From Mycolicibacterium peregrinum (GTDB lineage Bacteria; Actinomycetota; Actinomycetes; Mycobacteriales; Mycobacteriaceae): DNA of 64,000 nt. Where the stretch lies: NCBI RefSeq assembly GCF_002102345.1, contig NZ_LQPP01000027.1, positions 62,001 through 126,000 of the forward strand. Direction: 5' to 3'. The notes under the pieces were generated by a model. It was given only the letters and a program-made list of their open reading frames with translations. It ran no database searches and was not told the DNA's origin. How positions within the stretch are numbered: the stretch's first letter is position 1; every line of letters begins with the position of its first letter. The position numbers and the translations under genes were made by a program. Below, in pieces: positions 15,941 through 24,559 of the stretch.

Positions 15941-17623
15941 GTGCCCGATGGCGGTGACGACGGCCGGTTCGCCGGGTTGGGCATGCTGGCGTCCGCCCTC
16001 GCGGATCGCCCGGTCGCGGTGACCGCGACCGCCCCGGGTGCCGCGCCGTGGACCGACGGACAGACCGTGTTCATCGACCCCTCGGCATCCGCCCGCATTC
16101 GGCTGGAATCGGTAGCCGTGCAGGCGTCACTGATCGCGGCGGGCAGCCTGGACCCCGAGGTGGTCGGCACGCTGATCCGGCATCGGCGGGTGGCCAGGCG
16201 CTACCTGGCCGTGGAGGGCCACCGGGCGTTGCTTTCGAATGCGGCCTTTCTGCCAAATGCCCTGGCTACGTTGGCGGATCGACACATCGGTGCGCGCAGT
16301 GATTCGCCCGCTGCGTCCCTGGCGATCGCGCGCGGAAAGGGTGCGTTACCCGATCCGCCTGCGGGATTCGGTGCGATCCAGGCCAGGAAGGTCCTGGCGG
16401 CGTGCGCGGCGGCCAAGTCGGCCGATGAGCAGCAGGTGGCACATGTGCCGCGGCGCGATGACAAGAGGGAACTGGAGGAACTCGATCCTGACGACGTCGA
16501 CGACTCCGATGACCCCGATCTGTTCTCCAGCCCCGTCGGCGGGGGTGGGGCCATCGGAAAATGGCTCAAGAAACTCTTGTCGTCGCGCAAGTCGGGTGGC
16601 AGCGGTGAGGGACCGCCCGGTGCCGATTCGCCGACGCACCGAACCAACTCGATGAAACGCGGGGCGCACGCGGTCTCCTCGCTGGCCACGGTGTCGTCGG
16701 AGGAAATCGTCGACGTCAAGACCGACGGGGTGAAGTATCCGGAGTGGAACGCCGAACGCCGGGTCTATCGACCCGACTGGTGCACCGTCCGCGAGGCTGA
16801 CCCGCAGATCAAACCGCACGCGACCCAGCAGATCGAGGATGCGATCAGCGTGCGGCGCCCACTGGCACGTCTCGGCATGGGACTGCACCGGCGTCATCGG
16901 CAACCGCAGGGCGACGACATCGACATCGACGCCGCGCTGGAGGCTCGCGTCGAAGTCCGGGCCGGATCGGTGCCCGACGAGAACGTCTACCTGGACAGTC
17001 TGCGCCGGCGGCGGGATCTGTCGGTGCTGTTGCTGTTGGACATCTCCGGTTCGGCCGCTGAGCCGGGCACCGCCGGGCGCACTGTGCATCAACAGCAGCG
17101 CACGGCAGTCGCCCACCTGATGGTGGCGCTCCACGACCTCGGGGACCGGGTGTCGCTGTATGCCTATTACTCCCAGGGACGGTCGGCGGTGACCATGGTT
17201 CCGGTGAAACGGTTCGACGATCACCTGGATGCGCAGGTGTTCCGGCGACTGAACAGCCTTGAACCGGGCGCATATTCGCGTCTCGGAGCGGCGATCCGGC
17301 ATGGTTCGGCGGTCTTGGAGGAGCGCGGTGGCACCTCCCGGCGGCTACTGGTCGTGCTGTCTGATGGACTGGCCTACGACCACGGCTATGAGCGCGCCTA
17401 CGGCGCCGCCGATGCCAGACGTGCCTTGACCGAGGCCCGGCACCGGGGGACCGGTTGCGTGTGTCTGACCATCGGCGCCAGCACTGACGCGGGGTCGTTG
17501 CGTCGGGTGTTCGGGAGTGCCGCTCACGCCACCATCGCCGGTCCGGATCAGCTTGCCGGCGTGATCGGGCCGGTGTTCCGCTCCGCGATTCGTTCCGGCG
17601 AGGTTCGTCGCCGAGTGTCGTGA
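15941..17623 (+). CDS. VWA-domain protein, NorD/CbbO-like
   Basis: 560 residues. An acidic linker (EELDPDDVDDSDDPD near 180) leads to a C-terminal von Willebrand A domain with the MIDAS motif DISGS (Asp367, Ser369, Ser371) and VVLSDG. YPEWN followed by YRPDWC is characteristic of NorD. NorD/CbbO proteins work with an AAA ATPase of the NorQ/CbbQ type to remodel or metallate a target enzyme. The partner ATPase is the next gene. The GTG at 15941 is chosen because GGAGGT lies five bases upstream. No nitric oxide reductase or RuBisCO is present, so the client is unknown. Confidence 0.85.
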   Translation: MPDGGDDGRFAGLGMLASALADRPVAVTATAPGAAPWTDGQTVFIDPSASARIRLESVAVQASLIAAGSLDPEVVGTLIRHRRVARRYLAVEGHRALLSNAAFLPNALATLADRHIGARSDSPAASLAIARGKGALPDPPAGFGAIQARKVLAACAAAKSADEQQVAHVPRRDDKRELEELDPDDVDDSDDPDLFSSPVGGGGAIGKWLKKLLSSRKSGGSGEGPPGADSPTHRTNSMKRGAHAVSSLATVSSEEIVDVKTDGVKYPEWNAERRVYRPDWCTVREADPQIKPHATQQIEDAISVRRPLARLGMGLHRRHRQPQGDDIDIDAALEARVEVRAGSVPDENVYLDSLRRRRDLSVLLLLDISGSAAEPGTAGRTVHQQQRTAVAHLMVALHDLGDRVSLYAYYSQGRSAVTMVPVKRFDDHLDAQVFRRLNSLEPGAYSRLGAAIRHGSAVLEERGGTSRRLLVVLSDGLAYDHGYERAYGAADARRALTEARHRGTGCVCLTIGASTDAGSLRRVFGSAAHATIAGPDQLAGVIGPVFRSAIRSGEVRRRVS

Positions 17624-17687
17624 TGGCAAGTCCCAGAATGTCATTGGGTCTGGCCGGATATGTCGAGCTTCGTTGTGAAGAATGGTT

Positions 17688-17704
17688 GAAACAAACATCT
17701 GTTC
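17688..17704. promoter_or_regulatory. motif-B operator upstream of the AAA ATPase gene
   Basis: On the minus strand this reads GAACAGATGTTTGTTTC, 13 of 16 matches to the copy at 15898. It is in the 136-bp gap between the VWA and AAA genes, about 55 bp before the ATG at 17760. Confidence 0.45.
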
Positions 17705-17759
17705 CGCGATAGGCTCGTTTCCGTACCGCAGCGTTGCGGCTACGACGAAAGGTGTGTTG

Positions 17760-18608
17760 ATGGCCAACGAGTCCGGGCTCGCTCACCAGAACGGCGCCAG
17801 TTCACAGGCTCTGAGTGCACGTCCCTATTACCGACCGGTCGGCAACGAGGAGATCGTGTTCAAGGCGGCCTACCGCCAGGGTCTTTCGCTGGTCCTGAAG
17901 GGGCCGACGGGGTGCGGCAAGACGCGCTTCGTCGAGGCGATGGCTCACGATCTCGGCCGCCCGCTGATCACCGTCTCCTGCCATGACGACCTCACCACCG
18001 CTGACCTCGTGGGTCGGTATCTGTTACGCGGCGACGAGACGGTGTGGGTGGACGGGCCGCTGACCCGCGCCGTGCGGGAAGGCGCGATCTGCTACCTGGA
18101 CGAGGTGGTCGAAGCCCGGCAGGACACCACGGTGGTGTTGCACCCTCTGTCCGACTACCGGCGCCAGCTGCCCATCGAACGTCTCGGCATCACGCTCGAT
18201 GCGGCACCGGGATTCGGTCTGGTCATGTCCTACAACCCGGGCTACCAGAGTGTGCTCAAAGACCTCAAGGATTCGACGCGTCAGCGGATGGTGGCCATCG
18301 AGTTCGGTTTTCCGAATCCCGATGTCGAAGAGGGGATCATCGCTCACGAGGCGGGCGTGGATCATGCCACGGCTGTCGAGTTGGTGCGGTTCGGCCAGGC
18401 TATCCGGCGCCTGGAGACCGGCGGCCTGCGTGAGGTCGCATCGACCCGGGTGTTGATCGCGGCGGGACGGCTCATCGCCGAAGGTCTGCCGATCGCGGTG
18501 GCGGCCAGGGTGGCGGTCGCAGGACCGCTCACCGATGACGTTGCGGTAGGCCGCGGTCTGCACGAGTTGATCGACGTCTACCTGGGCGGATCCGCATCCG
18601 GTGATTGA
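17760..18608 (+). CDS. MoxR/NorQ/CbbQ-type AAA ATPase
   Basis: 282 residues. Walker A GPTGCGKT (48-55), Walker B ICYLDE (110-115) and a sensor region with MSYNPGYQS are clear. The protein belongs to the NorQ/CbbQ group of AAA+ ATPases that couple ATP hydrolysis to activation of an enzyme through a VWA partner, here the upstream gene. The ATG at 17760 is preferred; an in-frame start 26 codons upstream would place the motif-B site inside the coding region. It lies upstream of the operon starting at 18696, which has its own motif-B copy. Confidence 0.85.
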   Translation: MANESGLAHQNGASSQALSARPYYRPVGNEEIVFKAAYRQGLSLVLKGPTGCGKTRFVEAMAHDLGRPLITVSCHDDLTTADLVGRYLLRGDETVWVDGPLTRAVREGAICYLDEVVEARQDTTVVLHPLSDYRRQLPIERLGITLDAAPGFGLVMSYNPGYQSVLKDLKDSTRQRMVAIEFGFPNPDVEEGIIAHEAGVDHATAVELVRFGQAIRRLETGGLREVASTRVLIAAGRLIAEGLPIAVAARVAVAGPLTDDVAVGRGLHELIDVYLGGSASGD

Positions 18609-18635
18609 CGGTGTGCCCGGCCGCCATTAGTGTCT

Positions 18636-18651
18636 GAACAAATATTAGGTC
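18636..18651 (+). promoter_or_regulatory. motif-B operator upstream of the SBP-AveC-SDR-ALDH-P450 operon
   Basis: GAACAAATATTAGGTC, 14 of 16 matches to the copy at 15898, located 45-60 bp before the ATG at 18696. Confidence 0.6.
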
Positions 18652-18695
18652 TGCCCGCGGCGCCCTTGCGATGAGTGCCGAAACATGGAGGTCAG

Positions 18696-19811
18696 ATGTC
18701 ATACGAGAGCACTGCGCAGCCCATCAAAGTCGGCTATTTGATGGACTTCACCCTGCCGCCGGGTTTTCCGGAAGAACTGATGGCCTCGTTCACCCAGACG
18801 TTTGACCTGGTGTTCGAGGAGGCAGTCGCGCAGGGGCTGATGGATCGCCCGGTGCAGATGATCTACCGCGAGGTTGAGGGTCTGCCGAAGGGGTCGGTCA
18901 AGGCAGTCATCGACGCCTACGGTGAGCTGGTCGACGAGGGCTGCCTGGTGGTGTTCGGGCCGAACATCACCGACAACTGCGTGCCACTGCGGGAGGCGAT
19001 CGAGGACCGCTTCAAGGTGCCCGCGATCAGCGTCACGGGAACCGACGACTGGCTCGGTGAGTGGACATTCGCCTTCCCCCAGGGGTCGATGACCGACGAA
19101 CCCATCTTCCTGGCGGATCTGGTCTCCAAGCGGGGCCTGACCGAGATCGGCGTCCTGGTCGAGCAGAACCTCATCGGTGACAGCTATTTGAAGAATCTGC
19201 GAACTGCATGTGCGCGCAAGGGTATTCGTATCGTCGCGGAAGCCGCGATCGCACAGACTGCCCAGGATATCAACGCTGCGGTCAGCACGCTGCACGAGGC
19301 GAAGGCCGAGGCGATCGTGCATCTCGGTTTCGGTTTCGGCATCGTCTTCATCAACCCCGCACTTGAAGCCGTCAACTGGGACCCCCCGCGTTTCACCACC
19401 ACCGCATTCCAGAATGCGTGGGTCAACCCGATCATGTGGAATGCGTTTCTGGGCTGGGTCGGGGTCGACCAGTACGACGAGGGAAATACCGTCGGACAGG
19501 CCTGGCTGGACCGGTATGCGAAGCGGTACAACGGGAGTCGGCCCGAGTACTGCGTGTCGGTGGTCAACCACGACGTCGCCGCCACGCTGGTGCGCGCCTT
19601 CACCGATGCGCACCCGTTGAGCCCGCGCGGGGTCAAAGAAGCGCTCGAGCGCGTGAAGATGATGCCCGCGGCGTCCGGCGCACCGGGAACCCGGGTCTCC
19701 CTGGGGAAGTGGACGCGACGCGCATGGATGGGGCCGGGATATCTGGTCGCGCGGACTCTCGATTCCGACGGCATCAATTCGCACCTGGTCGACCGGTTTG
19801 GGGCGGAATGA
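18696..19811 (+). CDS. periplasmic-binding-protein type I (LivK-like) fold without signal peptide
   Basis: 371 residues similar to substrate-binding proteins of branched-chain amino-acid ABC importers (IKVGYLMDF, then an alternating two-lobe pattern with FGPNITDN and VKEALERVK). The N-terminus begins MSYESTAQPIKVG with no signal peptide and no lipobox, and the ATG is fixed by GGAGGT four bases upstream. No ABC permease or ATPase gene is nearby. It is therefore probably a cytoplasmic ligand-binding protein, perhaps a sensor or carrier for pathway intermediates (inference). It is first in an operon of seven genes to 26747 and follows a motif-B site. Confidence 0.75.
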   Translation: MSYESTAQPIKVGYLMDFTLPPGFPEELMASFTQTFDLVFEEAVAQGLMDRPVQMIYREVEGLPKGSVKAVIDAYGELVDEGCLVVFGPNITDNCVPLREAIEDRFKVPAISVTGTDDWLGEWTFAFPQGSMTDEPIFLADLVSKRGLTEIGVLVEQNLIGDSYLKNLRTACARKGIRIVAEAAIAQTAQDINAAVSTLHEAKAEAIVHLGFGFGIVFINPALEAVNWDPPRFTTTAFQNAWVNPIMWNAFLGWVGVDQYDEGNTVGQAWLDRYAKRYNGSRPEYCVSVVNHDVAATLVRAFTDAHPLSPRGVKEALERVKMMPAASGAPGTRVSLGKWTRRAWMGPGYLVARTLDSDGINSHLVDRFGAE

Positions 19812-19812
19812 C

Positions 19813-20943
19813 ATGACGACGCAGGAATCTCCACCGTCAGACACCCAGGTCGACCGACCGGCGCGCAAGGGCCCGAACTGGGGCCGGGTGATCGCTCTTC
19901 TCGCGTGGCTCGGCTTTCTCGGGCTGTTCGCCGCAGTCGGCCGCACCGACGTCGACCCGCGGGTGGCCAACCCGAACGTCGAGGGACGGCCGCGTCCGGT
20001 CGGGTTCCTGACCGCCTTCGATCACTGGCAGATCATCCCGCAGGTGGGTGCCGTGACCATCGTCGTGGTGTTCACCGTCATGTTCATCGTCGGCTGGCGA
20101 AGAAACCCCGGCAGCCCGGTACTGCTCATGGTGTTGTGCACGACGCTGATCGTCTGGCAGGACCCGATCATGAACTGGTCGCCGTACGCGGTGTACAACC
20201 CGATGCTGCTGCACTGGCCAGAGAACTGGTACCTGATCATGATGTCGCCGACGGTGGAACCGTTCATCGTGTTCGGCTACGTGTTGTTCTACTTCGGGCC
20301 GTACTTCCCGGCGATCTGGATTCTTCGCAAGCTGCAGGCCAAGCGCGGTCCGGAAGCATTCGTCACCCGGCACCCGCTGGTCAGCCTGGGCGCCCTGGTG
20401 CTGGTGATCGGGTTCATCTTCGACGCCATGCTGGAAGTCAGCCTGGTGCGGACCGGCCTTTACATCTACTCGCAGGCGATTCCGTTCGGAACCTTGTTCC
20501 CCGGCAGCACTTTCCAGTTCCCGCTCATCTGGGAATCGCTCTCGGTGACGTTCGTGATGATCCCGGCGGCCATCCTCGTCTATCGCGACGACACGGGAAA
20601 GTCGGTGGCCGAGAAGCTCGCTGCGAAGGCGAAGCTCTTCCCGACGAAGCCCGTACTCGGCACGTTCCTGGTGATGTTCGCGATCATCAACGTGTCCTAC
20701 TTCGCCTACGGTGGCTGGTTCTGGGCGATCAAGGCCAGCGGGCTCGCCACCTCGGTCGCCTGCCCGTGGCCATATCCCGAGGCCAAGATCTATGACCCCC
20801 AGGGCTACTACCGGGCCAACGGTGCCGAGGGGCCGTACTCGGTGGGCAAGTGGTCCACCTGGCAGCAGGGGCCGTCGCGCAACCCCGACGTCGAGCTGGG
20901 TTCGAAGAGCGATCGGTGCGCAGCGGGGAACCAGCATGGCTGA
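19813..20943 (+). CDS. multi-spanning membrane protein, AveC-like
   Basis: 376 residues with about seven hydrophobic helices; the first is near 22-40. Aromatic-rich loops (QDPIMNWSPYAVYNP, LLHWPENWYL) recall the family annotated as spirocyclase AveC-like in mycobacteria; AveC acts in avermectin spiroketal formation and biochemical roles in mycobacteria are unknown. The start ATG is 2 nt after the preceding stop, and the end overlaps the SDR gene by 8 nt. A second, shorter relative is at 27643-28422. The call rests on my recognition of the pattern and is moderate. Confidence 0.6.
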   Translation: MTTQESPPSDTQVDRPARKGPNWGRVIALLAWLGFLGLFAAVGRTDVDPRVANPNVEGRPRPVGFLTAFDHWQIIPQVGAVTIVVVFTVMFIVGWRRNPGSPVLLMVLCTTLIVWQDPIMNWSPYAVYNPMLLHWPENWYLIMMSPTVEPFIVFGYVLFYFGPYFPAIWILRKLQAKRGPEAFVTRHPLVSLGALVLVIGFIFDAMLEVSLVRTGLYIYSQAIPFGTLFPGSTFQFPLIWESLSVTFVMIPAAILVYRDDTGKSVAEKLAAKAKLFPTKPVLGTFLVMFAIINVSYFAYGGWFWAIKASGLATSVACPWPYPEAKIYDPQGYYRANGAEGPYSVGKWSTWQQGPSRNPDVELGSKSDRCAAGNQHG

Positions 20944-21853
20944 GCGCGCCGATAAGCGCTTGCGCGAAGAGCATAGGGCCGTCCTCATCACGGGTGCGTC
21001 CCGTGGACTCGGCTTCGCTTCGGCCACGCACCTTTATCGCGAGGGGTGGCGCGTGATGGCTGCGATGCGCTCGCCGGATCGCGGAATGGCACTGCTGCGG
21101 GAGGCGACGGGCGCGGGGGACGACGATGAACGGCTGATCGGCATCCAGCTCGACCTCACCGACGCCGCTTCCATCGCCGCGGCGGCCAAGGGCATCACCG
21201 AAACCGTCGGCGCACCGCATGCGGTGGTTCACAACGCCGGGATCTCGGCGGCCGGAATGGTCGAGGAGACGCCCGCGGATCTGTGGGAGCGCATGTTCGA
21301 GACCAATGTCTTCGGGCCGGTGGCGCTCACCAAGGCGCTGCTGCCGTCGATGCGAGACGCCGGGCGGGGCCGCATCGTGCTGATCTCCAGCGCTGCCGGG
21401 GTTCGTGGAATGCCGGCCACCGCACCATATTCGGCGGTCAAGGGCGCGCTGGAACGGTGGGGGGAGTCGATGGCCGGCGAAGTCGGCCCGTTCGGGATCG
21501 GTGTCACGATTCTGGTCACCGGTACCTACGACACGGAGATCATCACCGACGCGGGCACGACGGACGTCCGTGACCTCGACGGGCCCTATGCCCGCCACCA
21601 CCGCACGATGGACAAGCGGGGGCGGGCCATGATGAAGCGCGCGGCTCGGCCGCCCGAGAAGTTCGCCGCGGGTCTGGCCAAGGCCCTCGAGAGTCCGAAA
21701 CCCTTCGTCAAGAGCGCTGTCGGCCCGGATGCACGAATGTTGTTGATCGCCAACCGCTTGCTGCCCACGGCGGGGTTGCATCAGATGACCCGGCTGATGA
21801 TGGGCATCCCGCGGTTCGGCGCATTACGAGGGGAAGGCGCAGGCCATGACTGA
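20936..21853 (+). CDS. short-chain dehydrogenase/reductase
   Basis: 305 residues. Cofactor motif TGASRGLG (19-26), NAG at 100-102, catalytic Ser151/152, Tyr165 and Lys169 (YSAVK). The C-terminus is longer than the usual 250-residue SDR and ends in a hydrophobic stretch near 285-295. It probably oxidises or reduces a hydroxyl or keto group on the lipid substrate with NAD(P). It overlaps both neighbours (8 nt each), which indicates tight translational coupling inside the operon. The N-terminal coding sequence contains AGCGCTTGCGCGAAGAG, also present at 33960-33976. Confidence 0.85.
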   Translation: MAERADKRLREEHRAVLITGASRGLGFASATHLYREGWRVMAAMRSPDRGMALLREATGAGDDDERLIGIQLDLTDAASIAAAAKGITETVGAPHAVVHNAGISAAGMVEETPADLWERMFETNVFGPVALTKALLPSMRDAGRGRIVLISSAAGVRGMPATAPYSAVKGALERWGESMAGEVGPFGIGVTILVTGTYDTEIITDAGTTDVRDLDGPYARHHRTMDKRGRAMMKRAARPPEKFAAGLAKALESPKPFVKSAVGPDARMLLIANRLLPTAGLHQMTRLMMGIPRFGALRGEGAGHD

Positions 21854-23324
21854 CTTCGAAGCGAGAATGTTGATCGACGGCAAGCTCGTCGAGGGTGAGG
21901 CAGGAGCCTTCGCCAACATCAACCCGGCGAATGAAGACGTGCTCGGCGAGGTCTCGGACGCGTCGAAGGCCGACATGAACCGGGCCATCGACGCGGCCCG
22001 CCGGTCGTTCGACGAGACCGACTGGTCGACCGATCATCAACTCCGCAAGCGGTGCCTTGAGCAACTGCACGAGGCGATCGAGGGCGAATTGGAGGAGTTG
22101 CGAGAGGAACTCATCGCCGAAGTCGGCGCGCCGCGCGCTGTGACACACGGTCCCCAACTCGACGCCCCGTTCGCCGACGGACTCAAGTACCCGGCCCGGC
22201 TGATCGAAACCTTCCCGTGGGAAGCCGATCTGGGCGATACCGTCGTCTCCGTCACCGGGGTAAACACGACCCGCAAGGTGTGGCATGAGCCGGTCGGAGT
22301 GGTCGGTGCCATCGTGCCGTGGAACTTCCCGTTCGAGGTCGCCGTCAACAAGCTGGGGCAGGCCCTGGCGACCGGTAACACGGTGGTGCTCAAGCCTGCG
22401 CCCGACACACCGTTCAATGCCACGCGGCTCGGCCGGCTCATCGCCGAGAACACCGATATCCCAGCAGGTGTGGTGAATGTCGTGACGGCATCGGACCATC
22501 TCGTCGGCGAAGAACTCACCCTGTCACCCAAGGTCGACATGATCTCGTTCACCGGCTCCACGGCCGTGGGTAAACGAATCATGGAAAAAGGTGCCGCGAC
22601 GATGAAGCGGCTGTTCCTCGAACTGGGTGGCAAGTCGGCGACGATCGTGCTGGAAGATGCGGATTTCAACACCGCATGCTTGATCGGTGTCGGCCCGTTG
22701 CTGCACGCCGGGCAGGGCTGCGCGGCTCCCACTCGAATGCTGTTGCCGCGCTCCCGCTACGAGGAGGGTGTCGCGATCCTCAAGGCCATCTACGAGAACA
22801 TCACCCCCGGCGATCCGCAGGATCCCGGAACTCTCTGCGGCCCGGTCATTTCAGCCAAACAGCAAGCCCGCGTCCTCGGCTACATCGCGAAGGGTGTCGA
22901 CGAAGGTGCCACGATGCTCGTCGGCAGTACGCAAGCGCCGACGGCTCTCGATCTCTATACCAAGGGTTTCTGGGTCAGCCCAACCCTTTTCACCGATGTC
23001 GACAACTCGATGACCATCGCGCAGGAGGAGATCTTCGGACCGGTTCTCGTCGTCATCCCCTACGAGGACGAGGATGACGCGGTCCGGATCGCCAACGACA
23101 GCCCTTACGGGCTCGCCGGCAACGTCATGTCGGGCTCGCTGGAGCGGTCGCTTGCCGTCGCGCGCCGGTTGCGCGCCGGGTTCATCGGGCTCAACGGCAC
23201 CGCAGGTTACGGCGCGGACACCCCGTTCGGCGGTTACAAGAACAGCGGCGTCGGACGTCAGAACGGCATCGCCGGATTCGAGCAGTACACCGAGATCAAG
23301 TCCGTCGCATATCCGGCCGGCTAG
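21846..23324 (+). CDS. aldehyde dehydrogenase
   Basis: 492 residues of the NAD(P)-dependent aldehyde dehydrogenase family: PWNFP cofactor segment at 158-162, FTGST at 235-239, catalytic Glu259 in LELGGK and nucleophile Cys292 in GQGCAAPTR. It would convert an aldehyde, formed by the P450 and SDR enzymes of the operon, to the acid. It is a close paralogue, by eye, of the aldehyde dehydrogenase at 32479-33957. It overlaps the upstream SDR by 8 nt and is followed 12 nt later by the P450 gene. Confidence 0.92.
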   Translation: MTDFEARMLIDGKLVEGEAGAFANINPANEDVLGEVSDASKADMNRAIDAARRSFDETDWSTDHQLRKRCLEQLHEAIEGELEELREELIAEVGAPRAVTHGPQLDAPFADGLKYPARLIETFPWEADLGDTVVSVTGVNTTRKVWHEPVGVVGAIVPWNFPFEVAVNKLGQALATGNTVVLKPAPDTPFNATRLGRLIAENTDIPAGVVNVVTASDHLVGEELTLSPKVDMISFTGSTAVGKRIMEKGAATMKRLFLELGGKSATIVLEDADFNTACLIGVGPLLHAGQGCAAPTRMLLPRSRYEEGVAILKAIYENITPGDPQDPGTLCGPVISAKQQARVLGYIAKGVDEGATMLVGSTQAPTALDLYTKGFWVSPTLFTDVDNSMTIAQEEIFGPVLVVIPYEDEDDAVRIANDSPYGLAGNVMSGSLERSLAVARRLRAGFIGLNGTAGYGADTPFGGYKNSGVGRQNGIAGFEQYTEIKSVAYPAG

Positions 23325-23336
23325 AAGGAGACAGCT

Positions 23337-24557
23337 TTGTCGCAGCTATTTGACGACCTGGAGGACTTCGGCTCGTTCGACGACGCCGTTTCGGGAGACG
23401 TCCGTGATCCGTTCCCGGAGCTCGCCAGGCTTCGCCGCGAGGAACCGATCCAGCGGATCGACATGTCCGCGATGCCGGGGGAAGCGGGCAAGCCCGTGTT
23501 CATCGTGTATCGCTACGAGGACGCCCAGCAGATGCTGCGCGACAACCTGACGTTCTCGTCGTCGGGTGTCATCGCTGCGTTCGGTCCGGTGCTCGGCGAG
23601 CGCGTGATGCTGGGCATGGATGAGCCGGTGCACGGCCGGTTGCGTTCGTTGGTATCGAAGGCGTTCTCGCAGAAGGCCTTGACGCGTTGGGAAGACGAGT
23701 TGGTCGGCCGGGTCGGCAACGAGCTCATCGACAAGTTCGCGGACAAGGGCAGAGCCGATCTGGTCAAGGAATTCACCTTCGACTACCCGAGCCGGATCAT
23801 CGCAGGATTGTTGGGATTGCCGGAAGCGGACTATCCCCAGTTCCAACGCTGGTCCATCTCGCTGCTGAGCTGGATCCTGAACCCCGAGCGCGGTCTGGCG
23901 GCTTCGGCCGCGCTGTGCGAGTACTTCGCACCGATCCTGCAAGCCCGCCGGGCCGAGCCGAAGGACGACATGATCAGCCTTCTCGCCGAGGCCGAGATCG
24001 ACGGCGAGAAGCTCACCGATGAAGAGATCTTCTCCTTCCTCCGGCTGCTGTTGCCGGCCGGAGTGGAGACGACGTACCGGTCACTCGGCAACCTGCTGTT
24101 CGGGTTGCTCTCGGACCCAACGCAGCTGGAGGCGATCCGGGCTGACAGATCACTGCTGCCACAGGCGATCGAGGAGGCGGTGCGCTGGAACCCGCCGCTG
24201 CTGACCATCACCCGGACGACCACCTGCGACACCGAGCTCGGCGGGGTGCACATCCCCGAAGGTTGTTCGGTGATGCCGATGCTCGGCTCGGCGAATCGGC
24301 AGGATGATCGGTGGGAGAATCCCGACGAGTTCGACATCTTCCGCACCGCCAAAGGGAACCTCGGCTGGGGTCACGGTGTCCACGTGTGTCTGGGCATGCA
24401 CCTGGCGCGGCTGGAAATGCGCACTGCCATCAACCTTCTGCTGGATCGACTGCCCAATCTGCGGCTGGACCCGGACGGGGACGACCCCCACATCCGCGGT
24501 CAGGTCTTCCGGTCGCCGACCGCGTTGCCGGTTCTCTTCGACCCGTCAGGAGCCTGA
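23337..24557 (+). CDS. cytochrome P450
   Basis: 406 residues. I-helix motif AGVETT (241-246), ExxR at Glu280/Arg283, and the haem loop GWGHGVHVCLG with Cys351. The first haem-loop residue is Gly-Trp where Phe-Gly is usual. The TTG start is supported by AAGGAG six bases upstream and just after the preceding stop. It is the first of two consecutive P450 genes, 2 nt apart. Its substrate is unknown; operon context with SDR and aldehyde dehydrogenase suggests hydroxylation of an aliphatic or alicyclic lipid. Confidence 0.92.
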   Translation: MSQLFDDLEDFGSFDDAVSGDVRDPFPELARLRREEPIQRIDMSAMPGEAGKPVFIVYRYEDAQQMLRDNLTFSSSGVIAAFGPVLGERVMLGMDEPVHGRLRSLVSKAFSQKALTRWEDELVGRVGNELIDKFADKGRADLVKEFTFDYPSRIIAGLLGLPEADYPQFQRWSISLLSWILNPERGLAASAALCEYFAPILQARRAEPKDDMISLLAEAEIDGEKLTDEEIFSFLRLLLPAGVETTYRSLGNLLFGLLSDPTQLEAIRADRSLLPQAIEEAVRWNPPLLTITRTTTCDTELGGVHIPEGCSVMPMLGSANRQDDRWENPDEFDIFRTAKGNLGWGHGVHVCLGMHLARLEMRTAINLLLDRLPNLRLDPDGDDPHIRGQVFRSPTALPVLFDPSGA

Positions 24558-24559
24558 GA

